Positions 36,972-49,410 are shown, counted from the first letter of the stretch. The stretch: DNA of 64,000 nucleotides from Ambrosia x helenae (GCA_030844895.1 CM061228.1:140728444-140792443); one strand, 5' to 3'. The notes: generated by a model not told the origin, from the letters alone. Numbers and translations are program-made.

Positions 36972-37438
36972 GAGGGTGTTTGGGATTGAGTTTTAAAACA
37001 ACTTATTGGTTTTTTCAAAAAGCAAATATATTAATAAGCTGTTTGTGTAACCTAAAAGCACTTTTTGTTTTGGCTTTTGGCTTTTAAGTGTGGAAAAACT
37101 GTTTTTGAAAAGTTAGAAATCCTGGCTTTTGACTTTTGGAAAAAAATTACAAATATACCACTCATACAATCAATATTCACAATAAGTTAAACGAAATACT
37201 TAAAAAAACAACAATTTATCCTGACTTTTGGCTTTTGACTTTTGGAAAAAAATTACAAATATACCACTCATACAACCAATATTCACAATAAGTTAAGCGA
37301 AACACTTAAAAAAAACAACAATTTATTGACTTTTTGACGTTTCTCATCCGAAAAGTTAATCCGAACAATTTTTTTAAAACTCATTTTCAAAAAGTCATAA
37401 AGCAGTTTTGCATCTGAAACTCAATCCCAAACACCCTC
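36972..37438. mobile_element. MITE-like element with 22-bp perfect terminal inverted repeats
   Basis: Begins GAGGGTGTTTGGGATTGAGT and ends with its exact reverse complement over 22 bp. The interior has a duplicated approximately 90-bp segment (cttttggcttttgacttttggaaa...ataagttaagcgaa) at about 37130-37205 and 37222-37305. No convincing target duplication is seen at these ends, so the superfamily is unclear. It occupies most of the spacer between NRPB2 and the LOL gene, ending about 220 bp before the latter's ATG. Confidence 0.65.
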
Positions 37439-37661
37439 TTAGATGCTGATAACATTGGCTTGAAGATACAATTAAAAATTAAACCTAATTAGAGATGTTT
37501 TTAAGTCCAATTTATAATTTGTGAGCGTTCACAAGTTTTTCTTTTTCTTAAAAAAAAACACACACACACACACACACAAATAATCTTCTAGTGACACTGT
37601 TATTCTAATAATTTGAAATCTGTAATTGGAGTGTGTGAGACGGTCGATCGTTGTAGTGAAA

Positions 37662-38068
37662 ATGGGTGAAGAAGAAGACGGCGGAGCTTCACCTAAACAG
37701 TTAAAGATGGAAACGGAAGAAGAATCATTGAAAGAAAAAGATGATGATGATCCTGGAGAAGAAGAAGAAGAGTCTAAAGGGAGGTTTAAGATGGAGACGG
37801 AACAAGAATCAAGGAATCTTTCTAAAGATGATGATGATGAGGAGGATCATTCTTCTTTCTCTTCTTCGTCTTCATCTTCTGATGATGAAGAAGAAGAATA
37901 TAAAGAAGAAATAGATTCGGATGGAGCATTGCTGCTGCCGTTACTAGAAGACATGATTGAGTTTCCGCCGCCCTCATCAACATTGCCTCCCACTCCGCCC
38001 CTTCCTTCTTCTTCCCCTACTACTACTGGTACCCTCTCTCTCTAGCTTCTGATTTCCTCTTAATAATA

Positions 38069-38101
<33 letters not shown>

Positions 38102-41100
38102 AATATGCTTGCTTTCTTTCTTAGGGCAACTACCATCTTTATTTCTCTATAACTTATTCCCTGCCAAAGTATTACAACAATCACTGAATTAGTTAGTTAT
38201 GCATTTTGCACACATCACTCAAATTTCCCAAAACCTACCACTTGCAATATTTTTATGCTTTTCACATGGTGTCAGTAGAATATATATTTGGCTTAGCTCT
38301 CTCTTGTTTGGAGGGAAGAACACTTACAACTCTTCACCTTTTAATCTCAGATTTAGATATGGAACACCAACACTCGGATGATGATGATGATGACGATGAT
38401 GATGGACCTCCGCCTGGATGGGATAACAAGTATCAGCTGCAAGAACAAGCCCAGCAGCTTGCAGTTACCTCGGCAGTTTCTTCACGTAAATTCTGCAGCA
38501 GCCTTTTCTCACTTTTCATTACTATTATTCGCATTATGCATATTGCATTTGGTTATGTATTGAAATGTTACTTCGATCCACATGTCATATGTGCTCTACA
38601 ACATCAGGTTGTGCTTATTTCAAAGAGTCTTACTTATAAACATATCAGACTCGTAGTGTTACTTACAACATCAGGTTGTGCTTATCAGACTCGTAGTGTT
38701 TCTTACTTCATCTTTAAAGATGGATTTCCGCATAATTTTGTTATTGGCAATAATAGTGTGTGATTTTTGTCATGAAATGTTGTTTTTAGTTCGTTGTAGA
38801 ATTTGAATCGGAACCTTTATTTTTATGCCAGATATACAGACAGAGGACGAACCGCAAGATGCACACAATGAAGAAGGTGAGCCACGATCACAGGCACATC
38901 CTTGTCTACCACCAGAAGTAGCTCCAACAGGTAAATCATATTGTCATCAACTTAGTACTTCAGGTTCATTTCATGATTTGCAATAGAAGTGACAATTTCA
39001 GCACATTCACATGTAGATGCGTTGATTTTTGGATTCAGTCAGATGGGGCAGAATGTGTTGAAAGTCTCTCTAAGTGTGTATTAAATGCATACAATCTTCA
39101 AAAATGCTTTACCCACAAGATTTAGTATTATACTAATATAGTTTTCGTAATTACATTCTAACTTCTAAGCAGTACTTATTTTGTAATCATTTTCAAAAGG
39201 GCTAATGGCGTAACTTGTTGCCCTTTTGCTTTCTATTTCGATGTATTTGTTTGCAAGTGAGAAATGAACTATGGACAAAAGGTGTCTTTGGTTGATACGG
39301 TCGAGCAAAAAAAAAAAAAAACAAGATGAACAAAAGGTGCTTTGGGTCAACCGAACCCATCCCTTTTTGACCCATTACCCAACTTTCCAGACCCACCCAT
39401 CTTGTTATCTTCAATATGCAAGAACTAATAATGTCTATAAAAATATATACAAGTGGAAGAGCAAGACTCCGAAGATGACGGACCTCCACCAGGATGGGAT
39501 TCCAAATGTCAGCCCGAATCCAAGCTACAAGAAACCCCTCAATCAGGTCATATCGAGAACTCTTCTTTTTGACTGGTTTCATTTTTTATTCAGTTTAATT
39601 TTGGGCTCTTTTTTTTTTGTTGCGTTCAGCAACATTATTCTGCTGAGGTGTATGGGCACATGGAAAGTCATGCAGCGTTCCATGTTAAACGTGAACTTTT
39701 CAACTAAATAGTAAAATATTATTTTGCTTTGTCGCTACAAAGAATTTTACATTTCAATAGCAAACCCATTGCTTACATATGTACAGAAGTTACCGAAACT
39801 GGAAAATGCATCACTGCAAGCTCTTTGTATATAAGCCCGTAAAATACACCAATGACTTATGAAGTGATAAATTTAGTTTTTAAGTTACCGTTTGTTCTTA
39901 AAGATTGTCTTGAGTTTAGTTTTGTTACTTGTGTGAAATTGTTAGGAAAACATTGTTTTAAGTTCCTTCTAGCAAATGAAATGGGATCCTTTTATTAGTA
40001 AGAGAGTTTTATGTAAATGAGGTAAAGCATGCGTCCTAACACGTAATAATATCAGATATGAATATGGAGGATGTACTACAAGATGCCCATAACGAAGAAA
40101 GCCAACCAACACCAGAAGTTCCATCAGGTGAATCTTTATTGTCAATAGCCTTTTATTGCTAAGTGTTGATCTTGAATATGTTAATTATTATCACCCTAAT
40201 AATTTCATGGTATTTAAAAACTAATGTGTGAAAACACAGATATAATAGCGGATCCAGAAGATTCTGAAGATGAAGGACCTCCGCCCGGATGGGATTCCAA
40301 ATGTCAGCCTGAACCCAAGTTACAAGAAATCTCTCAATCAGGTCATAATGTCATATACTCATATAAAACTCTTGTTTTTGACTAGTTTCGTTTATAGTCG
40401 GTTCAATATTGGGCTCTTTTTTGTTGTTGCGTTCAGCAACAATATTCTGCTGAGGTGTACGGGCACATGGAAACCAATGCAGGGTTCCATTTCACACCCA
40501 AAAAATTCAATTCTATAGTAAATATTATTTGGCTTTGTTGCTACAAAGAATTTTCATTTCAATAGTAAACCCATTGTTTACATATGCACAGAAGTTGCCG
40601 AAATTGGAAAATGTATGACTGCAAGCTCTTTGTATATAAACCCATAAAATACACCAATGACTATCAATAAAGGTTATTAAGAGATAAAATTATTTTTTAA
40701 AATTACCGTTTGTTCTTAAAGAGTGTCTTAAGTGTAGTTTTGTTAACATGTGTGAAATTGTTGGAAAACATTGTCTTAAGTTCCTTCTAGAAAATAATGT
40801 GGGATCCTTTTATTAATATAAGGAGTTTTTTGTAAATGAGGTTAGAGGTGATCAGGTGATGCATGCGTCCTAACACGTAATAATATCAGATATGAAAATG
40901 GAGGATGTACTACAAGATGCCCATAATGAAGACGGTCAACCAACACCAGAAGTTCCATCAGGTGAATATTTTTGTTAATACCATAGCAGCATAGCCTTTT
41001 ATTGCTAATTGTTAGGATCTTGAATATGTTAATTATTATAGCATAATAAGTCATGGTATTCAAAAAGTAATGTGTGAAAGCACAGATATAATAGTGGATC

Positions 41101-43975
41101 ATGAAAATTCTGAAGATGAAGGACCTCCGCCTGGATGGGATGCCAAATGTCAGCCCGAACCCAAATTACAAAAAACTCTTCAATCAGGTCAGTCAGATAA
41201 ATCTTTAATTTAATTAATTTCAACCTATTGGGATTGATTTGCCTTTCCCTACAATGTTTATTTAAGACAATCTATCCTAATGACTAGATTCACCAGATAT
41301 AAAGACGGATCATGTACAACAAGATGCCCAGAATGAAAATGGTCTCCAATCACAATCATGTTCTAGCCCAGCACCAGAACTAGTTCCCTCGGGTAAATGT
41401 TTTTGTTATTATTCTTGATTTCTAATGTTTGACTTTCTTTTTGTTATTATTGTTAGTAATTGAGATTTATATGTGACAACTCCGGTATAAAAGTGGAAAA
41501 ACAAGACTTGGAAGATGATGGGCCTCCACCTGGATGGAATTCAAAAAGTCAGCTCGAACCCAATTCACAAATGGCATATCCAACAACTCCTCCATCAGGT
41601 CAGTCAGTCGGTTCTAGAACTTTTCAATTGATTATTTTCTGATATTTACCAATGTGTTTACTTATTAGACTTTAAGATTGAGGAAGATAAAGAACATGCA
41701 CTAGATAAAGAAGGCTCCCTTCCAGGTTGGGGATCCACTCCTCAACAGCAATCACATGTTCATTCAAGCCTGCCATCACCAATAGTCCAATCAGGCAAGC
41801 CTTTTTATTTTACTTTATATTTTTACACTCTGCTTATGGCCTGGGGATTGTTTGTTTTTTATTAAATGTGAAAAACCTATACGAATGCTGAATGTTGAAT
41901 CATTAAAGCAGTTTAAAAAGTGAGTTGTGAAGCGTATTTATTTGTCCATTTTTAACTTCTGGACAATTAAATATGAATTAATAATCTAGTGATTTTGTTA
42001 TCAACAATGTTTTTTTTTGTTAAACTTAAAAAAGATCTTAAAAGTGATATTCAGATTATATTCTTTAGTTTAGACTTTTCTTCAGCTCGATGAGCCAGAT
42101 ACTTTTAGACCCATTTAGATCATAAAAAACACACACTTAATTCGAATATGTCTTCCCTGAATCGGACCTATAGCCTATAGGTCATTAAGTGGTATTAGGT
42201 GATTTTATGAAAAAACAAGCGACCCCTTACTCTCATTTCTATTTGCACCATCACTTGAATTTAGTTTTATGGAGGAGGCTTTGGAGTTCCTTCTAAATAG
42301 TATCTAAAATTTTATCTCATTGTTTTTGGTAACTGGTTGCATAGGCATTCACATTTGCTTGTTGGTATAGGGATTGATCATGAGTAATAGTTCTTTGTAA
42401 ACCATGCCATGTGGCAGGGCACGTATTGGCTACTTCGAACTTGGCAGTTGGCATTGTTTATTTGTTTGTTAGTATTGGACTGTTGGTGGCGATTTCAATC
42501 CACTTATGTGAAAATTGGTCAATTTGGCCATTTGGGTCATATTCTATTGATAACAGGTCAAATGGATAAAACAAAAAATCTAGCTGAGAAGAAACAGGTT
42601 AAACGGTTTAAAAAGTTGGTGTTCACAACCGCCAATAAACCATTACTCATTAATCGGATAATTTTTAATAATAGTCTTCGTAGTTGTATTCTATATATAA
42701 GTTACATCTGAAATTCGGAAGTGTTGGCTGGCCAACCCTGCCTGGCTCAAAGCCTCAAACCATTTACTTTCGACTCAACCTCTGTTACCAGGCCACCATA
42801 ATATGAGGAATTTAGTTGGGCATGCTAGAGGCTCCAATTATAATCATAGTATCAAGATGATATGTCCGTTCTCTTTTTGATCATTTCATTATTTACGGTT
42901 TACCTAACAAGTTTTATGTCATTCTTCATTTAAATATGTTTTGATTGATGCATTAAACTCATTAGAGGTGACATGTGGGCATGTTAAGGTGCAGGAACGG
43001 GTCATGAACCAAATAATGTCAAAACTATTGAAGAAAGTCCTCAGCCACCTTCAAGGCAGCAGTCCATTCATCCAATGAAAGCACAAATAACAGTTCCAAA
43101 ACCACCAATGATAATGAATAATCCTGGTTAGTGTAATATAATTAGTTTCATTGGTTTTTTGGGTGTCAAATGACCTTTTTTTTAAATAGGTTTAGAATTT
43201 ATAAGAATGGTTTTACTTTGTGGAGTAAAATGATTATTTCATGTCATGTGGCACTTGAATTTATTTTCTCACTAAAATACTTTTCGCATGATCGTTGGTC
43301 TAAGTAAGCGGGAAGTAGATGATTTTGACAAGAAATTTATGGGAAGAACAGAAGTATAAATGTTCACGTAATGAAATGAAAGTTATTGAAATATTCGAAA
43401 TTTGAATCAACGAAATGAAAAGGTCCTTTATATATACATGTATGATTTAATGCAGAAATGGGGCAAATGGTGTGTGGTTCTTGCCGCCATTTGCTTACCT
43501 ATCCAAGAGGTGCTCGATATGTTGAGTGTGCCTGTTGTTTGGAAGAGAATTACGTTCTAGAAGGTCTGTTATCCGCTTTCTACATAATAAACCGACTTTA
43601 TCTCATTTTGGGTTCTATTGTTTAGTACCTTTTTAAGCAGAATTTATGACTCTGCAGGTTCTTAATATTTATTTTGACACTAGTGCTGTTTTGCAGAACA
43701 CGAAGTTGGGCAAGTTGTATGTGGTAATTGTAATGTCTTGCTTATGTATCCATACGGGGCACCAAAAGTAAGATGTGCAAATTGCAGAGCCGAAACAGAA
43801 ATCGGAGTATGTTCTTACATTATTAGTTAGTTTTAGAGGTGGCAAAATTAGTGGGCCGGGTAATGGGTCAAAATGAGTACAGGTCAGGTGGGAGTCCAAA
43901 GTTTTATGAGTTTCTGTAGATAGTGTCAAGTATGATTTCAAAAGTTATATAACTTCAACAATAATCAAGTTTTTT

Positions 43976-44010
<35 letters not shown>

Positions 44011-44394
44011 TGTCAAGTAAAACGTTCCATGCATTGAAAATATGGATGTTTGCATGAATACTTTCACCCTTTTACAATTTTACCAAAAATAATAACGTAA
44101 CTGATTTACGTACTATATGTATCAACTCTATATAATAAAAGGGCATACCTTTTATCATACATATAAAGGGGTAAGTTTTGCCCTTTTATTATGTATGTAT
44201 TGACTGTACGAAAACAAATAGGTCGAAATTGTCAATTCTAGTTATTTTCCGTGATCCTTGCATTCAACTAATCTTCGTTGCAACTAAAAAACGTTACATT
44301 CCATGTATGCGTGTAGGACCAAAATAGACGGCCACCACTTTCTGAACACAAAAGGCGGGCCAGGCAGCATTTGAAGCGTGTGCAAGCGGGCTGA
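37662..44394 (+). CDS. LOL2-like LSD1-type zinc-finger protein with PPPGW repeat array (15 exons)
   Basis: Exons: 37662-38028, 38351-38485, 38832-38930, 39454-39546, 40056-40127, 40240-40341, 40890-40961, 41086-41187, 41297-41392, 41494-41598, 41669-41794, 42995-43126, 43456-43563, 43697-43806, 44317-44394. They sum to 1797 nt, predicting 598 residues. The C-terminus has two LSD1-type zinc fingers, CGSCRHLLTYPRGARYVEC.CC and CGNCNVLLMYPYGAPKVRC.NC, the family signature found in LSD1/LOL regulators of cell death and stress. The N-terminus is Asp/Glu/Ser-rich and probably disordered. Exons 2, 4, 6, 8 and 10 each encode D[DE]GPPPGW plus a KxQ-rich tail; exon 11 has a diverged LPGW. Exons 3, 5, 7 and 9 encode a matching acidic DxxxxDxxQDAxNE...PE[VL]xPxG linker. 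Exons 2-13 all begin and end in phase 1. The start is the first ATG in frame. Intron 11 uses a GC donor (41795). As I recall, Arabidopsis LOL2 is about 155 residues with one PPGW, so this protein is much enlarged. Exon choice is by reading and should be tested against RNA. Confidence 0.85.
39454..41187 (+). repeat. Intragenic tandem duplication of exon pairs
   Basis: Units 39454-40239 and 40240-41085 each hold a PPPGW exon, a long intron and a linker exon. The introns are also alike (ttgcgttcagcaac, attctgctgaggtgta, gcatgcgtcctaacacgtaataatatcag in both). A third unit starts at 41086 but diverges after its exon. The similarity of the introns shows relatively recent duplication at DNA level. 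Confidence 0.75.
43968..44013 (+). repeat. Poly-T and (TG)n tract in the last LOL intron
   Basis: About 28 T followed by about eight TG units, in intron 14 of the LOL gene. A simple sequence repeat. Confidence 0.85.
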
Positions 44395-46113
44395 AATATA
44401 CGACTAATGTTAGTTTTAACTCATAGTTCAAAAGCTTTATCATTACAAGAAAAAAACTTGTATATTGGTACATGCTATAACACCTTATAGGTCTTGTGCT
44501 TGGTCATTTTTTCGGTCATTTGCTTATTCTAGATTAATATAAACGGTGGACGTTTTAGATCAACCGAGTGTTGCATGTAATTTCAATTGATCTATTATTA
44601 TTATTATTAGTCTAAGGCTGCTAGAAAGGTTGTCTGAACTCTGGTTGTTTCCTAATCTTACCAACTGAAAATGTGTCAAATAATGTATAGTGAAATATGT
44701 TTCTAGTGTGTCACATATTTTGACTGAAATAAGAGACGCGTTATTCTACTAGATCTAGAAGCCCAAAAACATGAAACTATTCCCCATTAATATTTTAACA
44801 CTCAATATTTCTTTCTTTATCAAAACCAATTTTTTTTAAACACCAACACTCGATATGTCCACCTCTCACAATACGAAGAAAATACCCGGTGAACATAGTT
44901 CAATTCAGTTATTGTCTAAAACCGAAACCCATAACTGCACACTATGGTTATAAAAAAATCATAACGGTTTGGTTTTGGGTAATATCATTGATCAGTTACA
45001 CACGTCTTGCGTCCATTGTATTTAGCAGTGTCAATGGTGTCAAGTTTACGGGTTAAATTTAAAATTTACAAGTTGAGTTAAACAAGTAAACACAAGATTT
45101 CAAGTTTAATAAATTACATATATTTGTTATCAAACTAGAACTGTAAAAAATTCATAATATAGAACTTTTATATTAATAAAACATTGTCATTTGTGTGGGC
45201 CTAATTTGTGCAAACTTTATATTAATAAAACAGTAATAAAGATTTATATAATTTGTAAAACGATATCTTGAGATAAAATATGCTTGAAATTAAAATTTTA
45301 AGATTAAAAAAAAATAAAATACTCATAATTTCACAAACTTAAAACATACGGCACCAGTTATTTATTTATTAGATATAAATAGATGCAAAGATCCAATATA
45401 ATACGTGCATAGTAGTTATAATTTCTTTATAGCCGCCTATTTATAGATATATTATATAAAGTGGAACTCGTTGTGTTCACAATAGGAAGGTGTGTCGACC
45501 TTCTTGAGATGGACGTGGGAAGCTTCCAAGAGTTATGTCATTCAACACCTACCAATACACATCATTTGATTATACATTAAAAAATATATTGATATCATAA
45601 AAATAATGACTTATACTATTAACACCCACACTCTCTCCATATGTGCATAGATAGGTTCAATGGTTCTTAATTTAACTTCTTATTATATATGCTATGCAGA
45701 TGTGTAACATCCACTAAAAATGGATTTTGTATAAAAAGGATAATAAAGAATCACAATTATCACTTACTTATATGTTATAGTTCTACGAGCGAGAGAATGA
45801 TTAATCTGAGTAAAGTACACGAATAGTCACCATTGAAAATAGTCTCAAAGTATAAGAAATTATACATGTAGTCTAAACTTTTGTAATATGTAACAGATTT
45901 AGTTCATTTTTTTGCCATTTGTAACATCTTTAGTCCGTATATGTCATCTAATTTCAGGGATTAATAAATTGCAAAAGTTTGAACTATTCGTTTAATTTCT
46001 CATACTTGGAGAGTATTTTTAAAATTTCAAAAAATCGCAAGAACCATCCATGTGCTTTACTCAAACAAGTACTAGTATTTGCATTTATTCTCATTGTTTT
46101 CTACGGTTCTTAG
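44395..46113. other. AT-rich intergenic region
   Basis: LOL 3' flank, then low-complexity AT-rich DNA. No ORF, inverted repeat or RNA gene that I can support. Confidence 0.5.
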
Positions 46114-46399
46114 CAATATTTTCAGGACCGGAACGGACATCGATTCGGACACCCCGACGATTCCCGGTTCAACCGATTCGATGAACCGGTCAAAAAAGAT
46201 CTTGAAAATTCTATAAAATTCGGTTCAACCTTGCCAAATTCCAGTCCAACCAGGCCGAATCCCGGTTCCACCGGCCGGTTCGCACAAACAAACCCGTTTC
46301 AGCTGCAGCCTATCGAACCATGCGACTCGGATCAGCGGAGGTCCGATTCCCGATTCAACGGGTCGGACCGGCCGGTCCGATCCGGTCTCAAAAACATTG
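46114..46399. mobile_element. Non-autonomous hAT element (286 bp)
   Basis: Ends are CAATATTTTCAGGACC and GGTCTCAAAAACATTG (12 of 16 positions inverted-complementary). The duplication GTTCTTAG at 46106-46113 and 46400-46407 is exact. The interior is rich in ccggttcaacc and ggtccgatccgg motifs. Non-coding. Confidence 0.8.
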
Positions 46400-46510
46400 G
46401 TTCTTAGACAAAACCTGCCTTTTAAGGAATCATTCTCCTACATGTATAATATAATAATAATATATAATAATAATATATATTTGATCTCCATTATAAAATA
46501 TACAAGTCTA

Positions 46511-46515
<5 letters not shown>

Positions 46516-46541
<26 letters not shown>
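46516..46541. repeat. (TA)n microsatellite
   Basis: About 13 TA units. The ORF pair that crosses it is an artefact of the repeat. Confidence 0.85.
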
Positions 46542-46546
<5 letters not shown>

Positions 46547-46689
46547 GGTCCTCGAGAGACCGGACTCAAAACACACCCACCATGAACCCTACCCTCCAGC
46601 CGGGGCTGCAAGTGATTCAAGCACATACTACCGGGTATCATAAGAGTCAGTGCTAACAAGCTAATTTAAGAAGACTTCTTAAGGCCTCA

Positions 46690-47320
46690 TCTATTCCCAC
46701 CCCTATTTGTCTATTTTCACCCCCTCAAAGCACCGAGCTATGGCCATAGCTCGGTGCTTTGAAGTACGATGCTGACACAATCATTGCAGGTCTTGGGATT
46801 GGGGTTGGGGTTGGATTTTTTGGAGTTTTGGAATAACAAATATTACATTTCTAATCAATATCCTGAACTTCCGGAATAATAGTCAATACCACAAACCCTA
46901 CGTTATTATTATTGTTATTATTTTCAACTTCAACAGCGACGTCGTTTAACATTTTATAAAACTTCAATTTTTTATTTATTAGTCTATTTATTTAAAACTT
47001 CAATTTTTATAAAATAACACAAACATGTTCAATAAATTTTTTTTAAATCAATTAAAACAAATTATTATTTTTTTTAAAAAAATTCCAAAGCACCATGCGA
47101 TGGCCATAGATTAGTGCTTTGGGGTGAAAAAAACACCAAAGCACCGAGCTATGGCCATAACTTGGCGCTTTGGATTTAGATACTTTACTTTACCAGACAA
47201 CCTAGTATGCAGTCAGCTTTATGATTGATTGATGCGACCAAATCATCAAGCTATGGCCATAGCTCAGTGCTTTAATGGGGTGAAAATAAGTTTAGGGGGT
47301 TTAAATATTAAGACCCTTCT
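46690..47320. mobile_element. Foldback element carrying four copies of a 32-38-bp palindrome
   Basis: The palindrome core AGCTATGGCCATAGCT, extended to AAAGCACCG...CGGTGCTTT, is perfect over 38 bp at 46725-46762. Diverged copies lie at 47085-47122, 47135-47172 and 47243-47274. The outer sequences gtctattttcaccccc and ggggtgaaaataagt(tt)ag form imperfect inverted flanks. No ORF. The repeated palindromes and inverted flanks suggest a non-autonomous foldback-type mobile element; the superfamily is unknown to me. Confidence 0.55.
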
Positions 47321-47553
47321 TTGCCACTGGGGGGTCGCTCGGTAGGTTTGTTCGGTAAAAAAAAAGGCTTGCTATTTAAAATCTAGGCTTTATTAATTTT
47401 TCCAACGAATTAAAAATTGACGCGTTACCCACTAACTAATCGTGTAATAAATGATTTATTATTCTCAAAAGTTGTATCTTATAGTTCACTCTTATCCAAC
47501 AAAAAAAAAAGAAAAAAAGAAAAAAAAGTGTTGTTGAAGGTAACCGTCCCCAC

Positions 47554-47555
<2 letters not shown>

Positions 47556-47649
<94 letters not shown>
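47556..47649 (+). repeat. (AAT)n microsatellite, about 31 units
   Basis: An uninterrupted AAT run about 45 bp before the TATA box of the RING gene. It generates the isoleucine-run ORFs on both strands, which are not genes. Confidence 0.95.
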
Positions 47650-47651
<2 letters not shown>

Positions 47652-47692
47652 TAAAAAAAACAGAAGAAGAAGGTGACTGGAGAGGGAGCGTG

Positions 47693-47701
47693 TTTATAAA
47701 A
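47693..47701 (+). promoter_or_regulatory. TATA box of the RING E3 ligase gene
   Basis: TTTATAAAA is followed about 30 bp later by a C/T-rich leader (attctctcaatcatctccg) that ends at a good donor, CCG|GTAATT, at 47771/47772. This gives a predicted 5' UTR exon of about 47725-47771 joined to 49370. Confidence 0.55.
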
Positions 47702-48285
47702 CCCCCCAAATTCCCACCCATTCTCTCAATCATCTCCGATCAATCCAACCGCACTTTCTTCTAATATTCCGGTAATTCTTCCTTCTTCTTTCCGATATCA
47801 ATTATTAATATATCTGTATACTTTCAAATATTACTAATTATTATTATTATTATTATTATTATATATTATATTCGATCCCCGTCGGTTACATAAACAAGCT
47901 GTCGGTGCCTACAAATTTAGCTTTTTTCTCTCCTTTGCTTGTAAATTTAAACTAGGTTAAGTATATCTATTTCAATATGTCCTTGTTTTGGATTATAATT
48001 TTAATAATAATAATAATATATAGAAACTGTTACTCTGTTAGGAGTATTGAACGAAATAGTTACTGATGATGGTTTCCTTCCAGTTGTCTATAAACACTGA
48101 TGATACTCACCAAATTTAGGCTTCTAGAAACCGTCCTATCATCTATGTCTGCTTTAGTTTAGTTTACAGGCTCATTATCCGTAATCTCTATGTTAAGTTC
48201 TGATTGTTTTGCCATTCAGAAAGGGATGGCGGCGTCTTGATGTAATTTTCTTAGTCATGGAGTGAAAATTAGGTTTAAAATTTAT

Positions 48286-48287
<2 letters not shown>

Positions 48288-48335
<48 letters not shown>
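48288..48335. repeat. Run of 48 adenines
   Basis: Pure poly(A), possibly the tail of an old retroposed sequence. No target duplication was identified around it. Confidence 0.9.
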
Positions 48336-48336
<1 letters not shown>

Positions 48337-48477
48337 AAGCTATTTGTGTGAACAACAGATAAACGTGTGTTGCCTACATGGACATTTATCAAGTTTTATT
48401 GTTCTTTAGTAGAAGAGAAAAATAGGAAAGAAATTACGGCTGCTTGTTTTTGTCTTCGAACGTTGACTAAAAGAAGT

Positions 48478-48689
48478 CTAAGGTTTGGTTGATTAAGTGC
48501 TGAATCATTAAGATGGTCTGAATGGTTAAGAGTTGAATCATTCAACATCCCTTATTAGCTTAATGGTTCAGCACTTAATCATTCCATTCAGATGCTAAAA
48601 CAAACAGTCTGAAAGTCTGAATGCTGAATGATTCAGACCTGAATGGTTAAGAGGCTGATTAAGAGGCTGCCAAACAGCCCCTAGCCCCT
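48478..48689. mobile_element. MITE-like element with ctgaatcattaag modules
   Basis: Left side ggtttggttgattaagtgctgaatc and right side ctgattaagaggctgccaaacagcccc are imperfectly inverted. The interior has several ctgaatgrttaag/cttaatsattcag motifs in both orientations. This resembles a widespread plant hAT MITE type ending in caaacagcccct. Ends are not exact. Confidence 0.4.
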
Positions 48690-49410
48690 AACTGGTTACA
48701 GACCTTGTTTCAAGCACACGGGATTTTTTTTTTTTTTTGGAGATATGTGGTTGTTTGTGTAGGGTTTGCTGGTTTTCTTTTGCTGTTTTCTCTTTTTTGT
48801 TAAAAAAAAAAATAATGAAATCGATGTTAGATATTTAATAAGTAAATGGCTTTTCTGAGTTTGAAAAGTTGTCCTGAAATTGCAATAAAAATTACCTTAT
48901 TGTTCAGTTGATGAGGATATGTTAAGGGCCTTATAAATTACTCTATGACATGCCACTAAACGCGACACTAGACATACTATCTTTATTTGTTATTGTAAGG
49001 AGAAAGCATACGGCCTTCCCACGACTAAATACCAAAAAAAGTAGGTCTTTTTATCACTTAGAAGATAAGTTGTAGGAGACTAGGTGATTAAATAAACCCT
49101 TTTTGTTTATGGTGATACATTGCTCAATAAAAACGTATATAAAGCGTAACTACATTTTAAATGTGGTAGCTGGATCTAGACACGAACGGCCCCATGTAAT
49201 TCAATGAAAACATTTGACAGTTGGAATGTGGATCCACTTAATTACTGTGTTAGTTTGGTGCCGCCTTAAGTATGCTTTATGCAACATGTGCTTTTCGGCG
49301 CATTGATTTTAATCTCTTCAAATATGTTCCACTATGGCATTTTCTTATCAACTCCTATCATTTTCGCAGGAATAAACAGGCGTTCAGGCAACACTATCGC
49401 ATCATCGACA

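Larger units (their letters stand above)
47772..49369 (+). other. Predicted 5' UTR intron of the RING gene
   Basis: Donor GTAATT at 47772 and acceptor ttttcgcag at 49361-49369. The 1.6-kb interval includes a run of 48 A (48288-48335) and a MITE-like segment (48478-48689). The splice pair is inferred from sequence only; a separate upstream non-coding transcript is possible. Confidence 0.45.

Noticed and set aside
44128..44160. Helitron-type 5' signature in the last LOL intron
   Set aside because: Only a short TCTATATAATAAAAGG match with no matching CTAG terminus nearby. Insufficient to call an element.
47417..47764. 115-residue and 84-residue ORFs with isoleucine runs
   Set aside because: They are translations of the (AAT)n microsatellite in both strands, not proteins.
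49279..49410. N-terminal extension of the RING protein
   Set aside because: An intron acceptor lies at 49369, and the extension is a hydrophobic stretch not expected in RMA proteins. The start at 49411 is better.
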